A program made the translations under genes and the position numbers. This document shows, piece after piece, positions 1 through 8,470 of a stretch of DNA of 64,000 nucleotides (its first letter is position 1; each line of letters starts with the position of its first letter). Origin of the DNA: Clostridia bacterium (GTDB lineage Bacteria > Bacillota > Clostridia > Oscillospirales > Acutalibacteraceae); assembly GCA_017516485.1 (NCBI GenBank), contig JAFXCH010000028.1, positions 1 through 64,000 on the forward strand, in the 5' to 3' direction. The notes under the pieces are model-generated. The model was not told the origin of the DNA. It made no database searches and saw only the letters and a list, made by a program, of their open reading frames with translations.

Positions 1-2
1 TA

Positions 3-773
3 ACCGGAGGCGGTCTTTCTCCCAAAACACTCAAAAGTCATATGACGGTGTTTAAGCTGATTTTCAATCTGGCGAGAAAGAAAAAAATTATTTATGACGA
101 TTGTCTGGAGTTCGTGAAACTTCCGACACTTTCTCACGAAAAGGTTAATTTCTACAGTGCAGAAGAAGTTCAGAAGGTTTGGGAAGCGATTAAAGACGAC
201 AGAATCTTTCACATTATTTTTGCGACTATCTATTTTGGAATGCGCAGAAGCGAAGTGCTCGGACTTCGTTGGGATGCGATAGACTTCAGAAATAAGATGC
301 TCATCGTCAAGCACACGGTTGTAATGTATAACAACAAGGTTGTTGCGAAGGATTCAACCAAAACCGATGCAAGCAACAGAACATACCCTCTGTCAGATGA
401 TATGATTGAATTTTTCAAGTGGCTTAAGGCTCGTGAGGAAGAGGAAAGGGCTGCTTGCGGTAAAGACTACATTGAAAATGATTATATTTTCAAATGGCCG
501 AACGGCAAAACTTATGACCCTGACTATATTTCAAAACATTTCAAAAAGCTTTTGGAAAAGAATGATTTGAAGCGTATAAGATTTCATGATTTGCGTCACA
601 GCTGTGCTGCCTTGCTTTTGCCTGAAGGTCGTGAGCTTTATGACGTTTCCGAATGGCTCGGACATTCCGATGTGAATATCACCGCTAAGTTTTACGGTCA
701 TCTTGATATGAACAGAAAAAGGGCTCTCGGAAATACTTTAGGAAATTCCATAGGCTTCAAAACCGGTGTGTAG
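3..773 (+). CDS. Tyrosine recombinase/integrase, 5' end outside window
   Basis: Phage-type tyrosine recombinase that would cut and rejoin att sites of an integrated element. The frame is open from base 3 to the stop at 773 and the first Met (base 42) lies inside the core-binding domain (LSPKTLKSH before it), so the gene starts off the left edge. Catalytic residues are visible in order: Arg in MRRSEVLGLRW, the HDLRH box, the second His in LGHSDVNITA, and the likely nucleophile Tyr in AKFYGHLD. The visible part is the end of the core-binding domain plus a complete catalytic domain. It is transcribed towards the 3' end of tRNA-Arg(ACG), 113 bases downstream, the usual geometry for an element integrated at a tRNA 3' end. 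Family assignment is firm; the element boundary is inferred. Confidence 0.93.
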   Translation, partial: TGGGLSPKTLKSHMTVFKLIFNLARKKKIIYDDCLEFVKLPTLSHEKVNFYSAEEVQKVWEAIKDDRIFHIIFATIYFGMRRSEVLGLRWDAIDFRNKMLIVKHTVVMYNNKVVAKDSTKTDASNRTYPLSDDMIEFFKWLKAREEEERAACGKDYIENDYIFKWPNGKTYDPDYISKHFKKLLEKNDLKRIRFHDLRHSCAALLLPEGRELYDVSEWLGHSDVNITAKFYGHLDMNRKRALGNTLGNSIGFKTGV

Positions 774-791
774 CTTGAGTCTGAGCATATC

Positions 792-812
792 TTGTTAGAA
801 ATTTGTTAGAAA
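792..812. repeat. Direct repeat pair downstream of integrase
   Basis: TTGTTAGAAA occurs twice (792-801 and 803-812), spaced by one helical turn, between the integrase stop and tRNA-Arg. Repeats of this size next to an int gene are often arm-type binding sites for the recombinase or its excisionase. That role is inferred from position only. Confidence 0.4.
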
Positions 813-845
813 AACAGTGTTTTGGAGCGGCTTCCCAAAGAATAT

Positions 846-885
846 AAAAAAGCCGCAATCCCTTGATATACAAAGGATTGCGGCT
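846..885 (-). terminator. Rho-independent terminator of tRNA-Arg(ACG)
   Basis: AGCCGCAATCC (851-861) pairs with GGATTGCGGCT (875-885). On the minus strand the hairpin follows the tRNA CCA end directly and runs into six T (846-851 read as A on plus). Confidence 0.85.
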
Positions 886-962
886 TGGCGCGCTGGAAGG
901 GACTCGAACCCCTGACCTTTTGGTTCGTAGCCAAACACTCTATCCAGCTGAGCTACCAGCGC
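886..962 (-). tRNA. tRNA-Arg(ACG)
   Basis: A full cloverleaf can be drawn on the minus strand: acceptor GCGCTGG with CCAGCGC, D arm with AGCTGGATA, anticodon loop CTACGAA (anticodon ACG, to be read as inosine), T arm GGTTCGAGTC, discriminator G and an encoded CCA (886-888). Length is 77. The 3' end faces the partial integrase gene, so this tRNA is the probable attachment site of the element to the left. Confidence 0.96.
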
Positions 963-990
963 AAAAGTGCGGTTTTTCGACCGCTCAAGT

Positions 991-1019
991 ATATTATCAC
1001 ACTTAAACAAAAAATGCAA
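991..1019 (-). promoter_or_regulatory. Promoter of tRNA-Arg(ACG)
   Basis: On the minus strand TTGCAT and TAATAT are separated by 17 bases, about 30 bases upstream of the mature tRNA 5' end. Confidence 0.65.
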
Positions 1020-1059
1020 GTATTTTTTATGTATTTTTAAAAAATATTTTTTGGGGGCA

Positions 1060-1088
1060 AAACGGGATGTTATTATGACATCCCGTTT
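1060..1088 (-). terminator. Hairpin after the SHOCT-protein gene
   Basis: Perfect 11-bp inverted repeat AAACGGGATGT / ACATCCCGTTT with a 7-base loop, just after the stop of the gene at 1096-2058. It is not followed directly by a T run on the minus strand, so it may terminate weakly or only protect the 3' end. Confidence 0.5.
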
Positions 1089-1095
1089 GATTATA

Positions 1096-2058
1096 TTAAA
1101 GACCTAAAAGCTGCTTTTTCTTTGCTTCGAATTCTTCCGGTGTAATTGCACCGGAGTCAAGCAAATCTTTGTACTGCTTGATTTCGTCTGCTTTGTTTTG
1201 TTGCTGAGCGGGTTGAGGAACAGGTGCGACAGGTACGACGGGTGTTACGGGTACGCTGTATGCAACAGGCTGAGGTGCTGCAACCGGGGGGATGGATTTT
1301 GGACGTTTTTTGTATGTGCTGTGTCTGACATAAACACCGATATAGTAGAATATAAAAGCATGCACAAGCAGAACAATCTCAATTGATGAAAATATTGAGA
1401 ATGGGTTGGATTCATCGTTCAAGAAATTCAGAATATATCCGATTGTCACCGAATTTAAAATCAGCGGTATTGCAAATAACTTGGCCAAAACAGATTTGCG
1501 CTTAATTTTATCGAGAGAAACAAGCACACAGTAGGTGATGTAGACAAAACCTAAAACAGAAAAAATGGTTAAGTAAAAGGAAGGTATGTATACGTAGAAA
1601 ATGGATGCAAATGTCAGTAAGAAAAGGAGCGATGCTACCCAGGAAAGTATCTGAGCTATTAAGAGCGGTAAGGGGAATGACTTCTTTCGTGATATAAATG
1701 CGCCTACAGCAGAAGCGAGGAAGGATGCCGTAAATATGATATAAAACGGCAATGATTGCTTGAGATAATCAGCGTGTTTTCCGTACTTTTTGGCGGAGTT
1801 TTTGTAATCATCATAATCGGTATAATGATCGTCATCAAAATAATATTCATATCTGAAATCTTCATAAGTGTAAAAACACTTTTTGAGTTCAGCGTGGTCA
1901 TAAAAATATTCTTCACTGCAGTAGTCTGCTTTGTCATAAAAAGAATTAATAGAGTTTACTGTTTCGATTGTTGTTATTAATGAAAGGACTGCAGAGAGTG
2001 CAAAAAAGACAGCTGAGATTATTGAAAATATCCACGCGGTACGTGCTTTTTTATCCAT
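1096..2058 (-). CDS. Multi-pass membrane protein with C-terminal SHOCT domain
   Basis: 320 residues. An N-terminal membrane segment (about 8-30) is followed by a Tyr/Asp-rich non-membrane loop (about 35-80). Four or five further hydrophobic segments lie between about 88 and 245. Then comes a Pro/Val/Ala-rich linker (about 250-285) and a final 30-residue module with YKDLLDSGAITPEEFEAKK, the signature of the SHOCT domain, a short helical module found at the C-terminus of many Gram-positive membrane proteins. Function is not known; SHOCT is thought to mediate oligomerisation. It is monocistronic, with a clear promoter upstream and an ATG preceded by GGGGTGAT. Confidence 0.75.
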   Translation of the reverse strand: MDKKARTAWIFSIISAVFFALSAVLSLITTIETVNSINSFYDKADYCSEEYFYDHAELKKCFYTYEDFRYEYYFDDDHYTDYDDYKNSAKKYGKHADYLKQSLPFYIIFTASFLASAVGAFISRKKSFPLPLLIAQILSWVASLLFLLTFASIFYVYIPSFYLTIFSVLGFVYITYCVLVSLDKIKRKSVLAKLFAIPLILNSVTIGYILNFLNDESNPFSIFSSIEIVLLVHAFIFYYIGVYVRHSTYKKRPKSIPPVAAPQPVAYSVPVTPVVPVAPVPQPAQQQNKADEIKQYKDLLDSGAITPEEFEAKKKQLLGL

Positions 2059-2078
2059 AAAATAATCACCCCGGGTTT

Positions 2079-2107
2079 ACTATACAATAATAATACATTA
2101 CTGTCAA
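2079..2107 (-). promoter_or_regulatory. Promoter of the SHOCT-protein gene
   Basis: On the minus strand TTGACA (2102-2107) and TATAGT (2079-2084) are separated by exactly 17 bases, about 20 bases upstream of the start codon. Confidence 0.75.
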
Positions 2108-2119
2108 TAATTGGCACTT

Positions 2120-3427
2120 TTATGAAATTTTGCCGAGTTTATTTACAAGCGAGTTGTTTCGTGTTGCGGAGATGTTGTTTACAAATATTACGTCATCAAC
2201 ACCGTTTTTCTCAACAAATTCGCTTATATTGCCGTCCCAATACCTGTAGTCGATAACGTGTATCTCGCCGTAGTTTTCGGTAAGGAATGGCACCATAGCG
2301 TTGCCGAATGATTCTTTGACGACTACGCACGATGAGCCGTCGGTAATTGCAGGGTTGACGATATGAGTATAGGGATTGTCGCCGCCGATGAATGCGTTAT
2401 ATTTTGAGCCTCTGCTCCAACCCGATACATCTGTAACGACATTCCATTTGACCTGCTTGCCGTCGTGGTTGGTGAATGTGAGCTTTACGTTACCCTTGGG
2501 TGCATAAGCATAGAGGGTATCGGGATTTTTCTCGAGCGCCGGATTCTTCTCAGAATCGTTATAGAATGCGCCGACAAAGTTGTCAAACTTACGCTCGTTG
2601 AAATCCTTGAGTGAAGCGGTCTTTATTCCTGCTGCTTTGGTGTATTCGCAGTAAGCGTAGTATGCACCGAGCGCTGTCCAATGGTGGTCGGTACGGAAAT
2701 AGACATATTCGTTTCTGTGTGCATAGATTGTATCGAAGGTATCGACCTTATATGCGTTGGCAGAAATGTTACGGTATATATAATTAATAGCTTCTTTCTG
2801 GTCGCTTGTATTGATTTCCTTGCGTACAGATGTATTGAGCGTAATATCGGTACTTGTGGGTACGACGATGTCGAAAACTCTTGCCTTGCCTTTGAGTTTA
2901 TCTGCCGTGTAGCTTACCGTTAAGGCATATCTGTCGGCAGTTGATTTGACAAAGCTGTAGTATTCGTAGGCTGAGTCGTCTACAATCAGCACTGCGCCGA
3001 GCTTTTGCACAAGGCTACTGTCGATTGCTTCATCCTCGGGAAGTGTATTGTTTTCAAAATCGCTGTAATTCAGGTCGAGCGAAGGTGAATCTGAATCCGG
3101 GATTTCGTCTGCTATATTATCGGATGAGCCGCTGATGCTGTTACCTATGCCGTAAAATGATTCAATTTTGGCTTTAGCACCGATGAATGTATCACGCATA
3201 GGAAATGTGTCGGCATACCATGTGCTGATACCGCTGAAATAGCTTCCGTCAACAAGTGAAGCAAAGCTGAATTCGGGGAATTTTGCGAGATCACGCTTTT
3301 CTTCTTCTGAATAAATCGGCCTGAGCGGTATATAAAGTGCGAGTGTTGCGCCGATAAACAGCAATACAAAAAAGCTGATTATGACAGGCTTTGCACCTTT
3401 GATTTTTGGTTTGTTTGTTTTTTTCAT
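2120..3427 (-). CDS. DHHW-family (AlgX/AlgJ-like) exported protein
   Basis: 435 residues with an N-terminal membrane anchor (about 10-32) and an extracellular domain. The diagnostic motif is RTDHHWTALGAYYAY (residues about 245-260), which names the DHHW family related to the SGNH-like acetyl-transfer proteins AlgX, AlgJ and DltD. A second conserved block, VVVKESFGNAMVPFL, fits the Ser-containing region near the C-terminus. The gene follows the MBOAT gene by 24 bases on the same strand. In such pairs the membrane MBOAT protein moves acyl groups across the membrane and the DHHW/AlgX-like partner places them on a cell-surface glycan. The acceptor glycan is not evident here. Confidence 0.85.
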   Translation of the reverse strand: MKKTNKPKIKGAKPVIISFFVLLFIGATLALYIPLRPIYSEEEKRDLAKFPEFSFASLVDGSYFSGISTWYADTFPMRDTFIGAKAKIESFYGIGNSISGSSDNIADEIPDSDSPSLDLNYSDFENNTLPEDEAIDSSLVQKLGAVLIVDDSAYEYYSFVKSTADRYALTVSYTADKLKGKARVFDIVVPTSTDITLNTSVRKEINTSDQKEAINYIYRNISANAYKVDTFDTIYAHRNEYVYFRTDHHWTALGAYYAYCEYTKAAGIKTASLKDFNERKFDNFVGAFYNDSEKNPALEKNPDTLYAYAPKGNVKLTFTNHDGKQVKWNVVTDVSGWSRGSKYNAFIGGDNPYTHIVNPAITDGSSCVVVKESFGNAMVPFLTENYGEIHVIDYRYWDGNISEFVEKNGVDDVIFVNNISATRNNSLVNKLGKIS

Positions 3428-3451
3428 CTTAAATCCTCGGTATAAGTGTTA

Positions 3452-4879
3452 TCAGAACTGAAAATAAAGGAACGGATTGTAACTGTCGCCTACAAGCATG
3501 GCGGTGGAGAGCAGAAGCATTGCACAGGGGTAAACTGCTCTGCATACGGTTGCAAAAGTTGCACCTGTCTTGCTTTTAACAGATATGCCTTTAAGTATGC
3601 CCTTGACAAGTTTTGCAACAGGCAGACAAGCAAGTACAGCAACAATAAGAAGGAAAATATGGCTCTTGAAATCCAGGTTTGTTTCATAGCTTGTAACAGG
3701 ATTTGCGTTGCCGCAGAACATACCTTTGAGCGCGGTAATCATAGTCGGTAAGCTCTCAAACTTGAAGAGTACCCAACCGAAGAAAACAACAGCAAGTGTG
3801 TATACGCGGGAGAATATACCCGGAATTTTTGCAAGTATTTTGCCGATGAAAATCTTTTCAAGGGCGATAAATGCAAAGTAATAAAGACCCCAGAGCATAT
3901 AATTCCAGCTTGCACCGTGCCAGAATCCGGTGAGGAACCATACTACAAACAGATTTATTATGGTTCGTACATTTCCTTTTCGGTTGCCGCCGAGCGGAAT
4001 ATATACATAGTCGCGGAAGAATGAGCCGAGTGAAATATGCCATCTTCGCCAGAATTCGCTGATTGAGCGTGAACAGTAGGGATAATCGAAATTCTCTTTA
4101 TAATGGAAGCCTGTCATACGTCCCATACCGATTGCCATATCGGAGTAGGCTGAGAAATCGAGGTATATCTGTAATGTGAAGAACAGCATACCGAGCCAGA
4201 GTGCGGAAGCAGGGCGTGTTTCGATGTTCTGAGTGAAAAGAAGAGTGTCTGCCATTTCACCGCAGCTGTTTGCCAGAAGTGATTTTTTGGCAAGGCCTGC
4301 AGCAAAACGGGTTATGCCTGCTGCCATATCTGATTCGCTTACACTGCGGTTACGTATTTCGCGTGCAACATCCTGATATCTGACAATCGGACCTGCAACG
4401 CATTGGTGAAACAGGCTTGCATAAAGCAGTACATTGAAGAAATTTCGCTCTGCCTTTACATCGCCGCGGTAAACATCAACAACATAGGTAAGAAGCTGGA
4501 ATGTGTAGAATGAAATGCCTATAGGCAGGGCGATTTGTGTTATTACCGACGGATGCCCTGTGACAGCTTGAAGGTTTTCCTGAAAGAAAGTACCGTATTT
4601 GAATATGCCGAGCAGGCCAAGGTCAACAACACAGGCTGCAACGACGGCAAGTTTTGATATCAGGTTGCCTTTGCCTCTTTCTGCGATAAGTGACAGCAGC
4701 CAATCAATAAAGCTCATTGCAATGAGCAACAATACAAATTTAGGCTCGCCCCACGAATAAAACACGAGTGAGAATACAAGCATTATTGCGTTACGCACAG
4801 GTGTACTCTTTGCACAGTGATACAAGGCAAGATTCAGCGGCAGAAAAAAGAAAACGAAAAAAAGGCTGGAAAAAACCAT
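3452..4879 (-). CDS. MBOAT-family membrane O-acyltransferase (AlgI-like)
   Basis: 475 residues, about ten to eleven membrane segments. The AlgI/DltB hallmarks are present: FDYPYCSRSISEFWRRWHIS, then SFFRDYVYIPLGGNRKG, then FLTGFWHGASWNYMLWG, whose His is the conserved catalytic residue of the MBOAT family. It should transfer acetyl (or other acyl) groups from a cytoplasmic donor to the outside. Expected length for AlgI-like proteins is 460-520, so it is complete. It forms a two-gene unit with the DHHW protein at 2120-3427. Confidence 0.93.
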   Translation of the reverse strand: MVFSSLFFVFFFLPLNLALYHCAKSTPVRNAIMLVFSLVFYSWGEPKFVLLLIAMSFIDWLLSLIAERGKGNLISKLAVVAACVVDLGLLGIFKYGTFFQENLQAVTGHPSVITQIALPIGISFYTFQLLTYVVDVYRGDVKAERNFFNVLLYASLFHQCVAGPIVRYQDVAREIRNRSVSESDMAAGITRFAAGLAKKSLLANSCGEMADTLLFTQNIETRPASALWLGMLFFTLQIYLDFSAYSDMAIGMGRMTGFHYKENFDYPYCSRSISEFWRRWHISLGSFFRDYVYIPLGGNRKGNVRTIINLFVVWFLTGFWHGASWNYMLWGLYYFAFIALEKIFIGKILAKIPGIFSRVYTLAVVFFGWVLFKFESLPTMITALKGMFCGNANPVTSYETNLDFKSHIFLLIVAVLACLPVAKLVKGILKGISVKSKTGATFATVCRAVYPCAMLLLSTAMLVGDSYNPFLYFQF

Positions 4880-4950
4880 ATCTCTATTTTGTAACCTCGG
4901 GTTACTTTACTCCATACTTATTTTATAACGGATTTATACTAATATAAATA

Positions 4951-5016
4951 AGAGCAAAGTTCAAGTAAAATGACAAAGCTGTAACCAACTTGTCATTTTT
5001 TTGTGAACTCTGCTCT
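4951..5016 (-). terminator. Nested terminator hairpin after the secreted hydrolase
   Basis: Outer arms AGAGCAAAGTTCA / TGAACTCTGCTCT (12 of 13 paired) enclose inner arms AATGACAA / TTGTCATT followed on both strands by T-rich stretches. It lies between the stop of the minus-strand gene at 5048 and the start of the next minus-strand gene. Confidence 0.7.
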
Positions 5017-5047
5017 TAAAATTCAGTTATATTAAACTTCCTTTATG

Positions 5048-6484
5048 TTATTTCTGGGGAGTAAGTGTCTGCTCAGCGATATTGTTCTGAAGGAACTGAG
5101 GATAAGCGGGGTTTGAATGTACGTTGAGCATTTCGGGGTTGTTGTCGTTCATAAAGAACCACTTGTAAAGCTCACCGTGGCCGTCGTGTGTTGTGCAGTG
5201 TACCATATCTTTTGCAAACCATGTGTTGTCGGGAAGAGCACAGGTTGAAGCGTCGATATGATTGTCAGGTGACATGTGATTATGACCGTCGTTAATCTTC
5301 TGGGTGTAATCGTCACCGAGGCTTTCACCGAGCGGTGCTACAGTTGCACCTACAGAAGAATACTTGAGGTCAACAGTACCGTCGGAATCGTTGTGCCATG
5401 TGGGAACAAGAGGTGTACGCTGAACGCCCCATGCGGCAAGAATCATAACGGGAACACCGCTGTCAAGTACGCCGTTGAGAATTTCGCCTGCTTTACACTG
5501 GACATTGTAGTGGTAATAGTCAATTCTTGCTTCGAGCTCTGCGTTGGGATTGTCGCCGAGCATAAATGCTTTTGCATCTTTATAGTATTCATCGGGTACA
5601 AACGACCAGATACCGCAGTTTGCTTTGAAAACGGGAACGAGAAGTTCGTCGAAAACGCGGTCGGCACAGTTGTCTACAACACGGTTTACAACATTGATGA
5701 GTGCGCCGAGAACACCGCTGTATTTAAGAACGTTGATGATGACCATAAGGAAATCTGAAAGACCCTTATCCATAATGAGAGGAAGGGCTGTTGCACCGTA
5801 ACGGTAGAGCGAATCCTGGTTGATTTCAAGTCTGCCGCAGAAAAGGTCACCTGCAACGGCTGTACCGGAAATGGGGCAGTTCTGGAAGATAACAGACTTT
5901 ATCTTTTCACAACCGAACTGCTCAAAATATGCCATTGTCATAACGCCGCCCATTGATGAGGCACGGAGTCTGACCTTATCGTGACCTGTAAGCTCACGGA
6001 TATGATCTATGTACTTATCAAGATCTTTTGCAACAACGAGCGGATCGGCACGGAAATCGTAACCGAAGTAGTAGTTGTGGTCAAGTGTATGTGTAGGGTC
6101 TGTGGGAAGCTCTTCCTTAGTTGTGATATCAGCTGTGGAGTCGCCGTTTTCAGCGTTGGCAAGAGGGCCGAAAACATCGTTTACAGCAGGAATGAGTGCA
6201 TCTGTAAACATATCGTAATCCTTATTCACTATAAGAATAGCAACAGAAGGGAGAAGTCTTGCAATGAGTTTGACGTATGTCATTGTTTCGGGGCGGAAAA
6301 CGACTTTTTCATCTTCTGTGTCGGCGTTCTGATAGAGTGTTGCACTGCCGAGTGCCGCAACATAGATTATGGGTTCCTCACCACAGTTGCATTTTTCGGA
6401 AGCGGCTGCAGTTTGCAGAACAACCGAAGCACTGAGCACCAGGACAAGGAACAGGCTGACAGATACTTTGAAAAATCTTTTCAT
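5048..6484 (-). CDS. Secreted alpha/beta-hydrolase (lipase/esterase-like)
   Basis: 478 residues. A classical signal peptide (Lys/Arg then a long Leu/Val core, cleavage near AAAS at about 28) indicates export. The nucleophile elbow is RASSMGGVMT (residue about 178), a G-x-S-x-G-like elbow with Ala in place of the first Gly, preceded by DHIRELTGHDKVRL as in lipases. Later HNDSDGTVDL and HNHMSPDNHID are candidate regions for the catalytic Asp and His. CNCGEE directly after the signal peptide could form a disulfide. It is a single-gene transcript with its own promoter and AGGAGA ribosome site. The substrate (lipid, ester or polysaccharide ester) cannot be told. Confidence 0.72.
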   Translation of the reverse strand: MKRFFKVSVSLFLVLVLSASVVLQTAAASEKCNCGEEPIIYVAALGSATLYQNADTEDEKVVFRPETMTYVKLIARLLPSVAILIVNKDYDMFTDALIPAVNDVFGPLANAENGDSTADITTKEELPTDPTHTLDHNYYFGYDFRADPLVVAKDLDKYIDHIRELTGHDKVRLRASSMGGVMTMAYFEQFGCEKIKSVIFQNCPISGTAVAGDLFCGRLEINQDSLYRYGATALPLIMDKGLSDFLMVIINVLKYSGVLGALINVVNRVVDNCADRVFDELLVPVFKANCGIWSFVPDEYYKDAKAFMLGDNPNAELEARIDYYHYNVQCKAGEILNGVLDSGVPVMILAAWGVQRTPLVPTWHNDSDGTVDLKYSSVGATVAPLGESLGDDYTQKINDGHNHMSPDNHIDASTCALPDNTWFAKDMVHCTTHDGHGELYKWFFMNDNNPEMLNVHSNPAYPQFLQNNIAEQTLTPQK

Positions 6485-6520
6485 GGTTTATCTCTCCTAA
6501 CCGTGATTTAAGTTTAATAT

Positions 6521-6549
6521 ATTGTATCACACCGGAATTATAAATTCAA
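6521..6549 (-). promoter_or_regulatory. Promoter of the secreted hydrolase
   Basis: On the minus strand TTGAAT (6544-6549) and TACAAT (6521-6526) with a 17-base spacer. Confidence 0.65.
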
Positions 6550-6608
6550 TAATCTTGTATTATTTTGCCGTGTAAAGTGTATTATTTTGCGTTTTACAAA
6601 ATTGCCTC

Positions 6609-6637
6609 TTGTAATATCGAAAGTTTTATAGTAGAAT
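6609..6637 (+). promoter_or_regulatory. Promoter of the 6674 gene
   Basis: TTGTAA (6609-6614) and TAGAAT (6632-6637) with a 17-base spacer, about 30 bases before an AAGGAG site. Confidence 0.6.
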
Positions 6638-6673
6638 ATACAATAACTATCCAAAACATAAGGAGTTGTCACA

Positions 6674-8416
6674 ATGGATCCTATCAAAGTCGATTTTTCA
6701 GGCGGCGGTTCAAAAAAGGGCAAATCAGTTGTTATTCCGCCCAATAAAGCAGGCCTTAAAATTGCAATCAACCTTATAGCTACAGCTATTGTTGCCGCTA
6801 TTGCCTATTATTTCTATCTCCCTGCCTTCAATTTCCAGGCTATCGAGATGTACATCTATTTCGGAATGATTATTCTGGCTTACTGTGCAATTTCATTTGT
6901 TACATCAGGTGCTCTTGCTTCGCCCGAATATTCTCCGTATGCACGTAAGCGTGTCAGAATACCGCTTGTTATAGGCCTTGTACTTGCTCTTGTAGTGGGT
7001 ATCGGTTTTGTTGTATCAAGTGTATTCTTCCGTGCAAAAGACTATCACGAAATCATCGCTGTTAATGACAAGGCAGATTTCAGTGAAGAAATCGTTGAGG
7101 TAGATTTTTCGAGTGTTCCTCTTCTCGACAAAGAATCGGCTGAAACTCTTGCTACAAAGGCTCTTTCTGACCTTTTCGATCAGAATCTTGTTTCACAGTT
7201 TGATGTAAACTCATGTGAAACACAGATAAACCTTAATCAGAAGCCTGTACGTGTTGCAACACTCAAGTATGACAATATCATCAAGTGGTTTAACAACCGT
7301 AAGGTAGGTCTTCCCGGCTATCTTGTTATCGACATGAACACACAGAAGGTAGAGTATAAAAAGGTTGACGGCGGTATCAGATACTCAGATGCTGACCATT
7401 TCAATTACCTTCTCAAGCGTCACCTTCGCTTTAAGTATCCCACAAGACTTCTTGGCGATTCTGTTCTTGAAGTTGACGAACAAGGTAAAGCATGGTGGGT
7501 ATGTCCGGTTTATAAAAATACAATCGGTCTTTTCGGAGGTCGTGATGTTATCGGTGCAATTCTTGTTGATCCCACAACAGGTGATTGTCAGGAATACACA
7601 ATAGAGCAGATCAGAGATGACAACGGTTCACTCAAGTGGCTCGACCGTGTTTATGACCCTGAGCTGCTTGTAGAGCAGTACGACTACTACGGTAAGTATG
7701 TAGGCGGTTTCTGGAATTCAATTCTCGGTCAGGATAATGTTGTTGTTACAACAGACGGCTACAATTATATCGCTCTTAATGATGACGTTTATATGTATAC
7801 AGGCGTTACATCAATTACTGCAGGTGATAACTCAATCACAGGCTTTACGCTTATTAATCAGCGTACCAAGGATGCTAAATTCTACCGTGTAAGCGGTGCT
7901 ACAGAAAATGCTGCTCAGGAAGCTGCACAAGGTAAAGTACAGCAGTACAGTTACACAGCAACATTCCCGCTGCTTGTTAATATAGGTGATGAGCCGACAT
8001 ACTTTATGGCTCTCAAGGATAACAGCAATATCGTACAGCAGTATGCACTTGTTAATGTAAATCAGTTCACAACAATTATTGCTACAGATACAACAATTGA
8101 AGGCTGCCGTAAGGCATATATAAAGCTCCTTAAAGATAACAATATTGATGTTGATCCTGATGCGGGTCAGGCTCCGACAGAAGACGAAGAGTCCAAAGTA
8201 ATTACATCCGCAGGCAAGATTGCCGAGATTCGTACAGCTGTTATCAGCGGCAACAGCTGCTACTACATTAAGCTTGACAGCGCAGACACTTACTTTACGG
8301 TTTACGCTTCAGAGTTTAATACTGTAGTTATTGCAAATGAAGGTGACAGTGTTGAAATTACACATCAGGAGAGTACAGAAGCAATAATTAAGGCTGAAAG
8401 CTTTACACTTAAATAA
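6674..8416 (+). CDS. Uncharacterised membrane-anchored protein
   Basis: 580 residues; I do not recognise a named family. Three hydrophobic segments (about 27-50, 57-80 and 96-118) are separated by short positively charged loops such as YARKRVRIP. A large soluble C-terminal region of about 460 residues follows. It has features of beta-rich ligand-binding modules (GLPGYLVIDMNTQKVEY, PVYKNTIGLFGGRDVIGAILVD, and a final small beta-barrel-like segment from about 515). The start is supported by AAGGAG eight bases upstream and a good promoter. It is followed by a terminator, so it is transcribed alone. Topology suggests a membrane-tethered domain; which side it faces cannot be decided from sequence. 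Confidence 0.6.
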   Translation: MDPIKVDFSGGGSKKGKSVVIPPNKAGLKIAINLIATAIVAAIAYYFYLPAFNFQAIEMYIYFGMIILAYCAISFVTSGALASPEYSPYARKRVRIPLVIGLVLALVVGIGFVVSSVFFRAKDYHEIIAVNDKADFSEEIVEVDFSSVPLLDKESAETLATKALSDLFDQNLVSQFDVNSCETQINLNQKPVRVATLKYDNIIKWFNNRKVGLPGYLVIDMNTQKVEYKKVDGGIRYSDADHFNYLLKRHLRFKYPTRLLGDSVLEVDEQGKAWWVCPVYKNTIGLFGGRDVIGAILVDPTTGDCQEYTIEQIRDDNGSLKWLDRVYDPELLVEQYDYYGKYVGGFWNSILGQDNVVVTTDGYNYIALNDDVYMYTGVTSITAGDNSITGFTLINQRTKDAKFYRVSGATENAAQEAAQGKVQQYSYTATFPLLVNIGDEPTYFMALKDNSNIVQQYALVNVNQFTTIIATDTTIEGCRKAYIKLLKDNNIDVDPDAGQAPTEDEESKVITSAGKIAEIRTAVISGNSCYYIKLDSADTYFTVYASEFNTVVIANEGDSVEITHQESTEAIIKAESFTLK

Positions 8417-8422
8417 TTAAAC

Positions 8423-8453
8423 AGCCGCATCTTAACCGATGCGGCTTTCTTTT
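8423..8453 (+). terminator. Terminator between 6674 gene and mscS
   Basis: AGCCGCATC (8423-8431) pairs perfectly with GATGCGGCT (8438-8446), 6-base loop, followed by TTCTTTT. Confidence 0.85.
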
Positions 8454-8470
8454 CGGTAAGGAGAAAAAAG

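Noticed and set aside
5276..5758. 160-residue open frame on the plus strand
   Set aside because: It is a Cys/Val-rich shadow antisense to the secreted hydrolase, without a ribosome site. Similar antisense frames at 5981-6511, 22565-23077 and 41522-42571 were rejected for the same reason.
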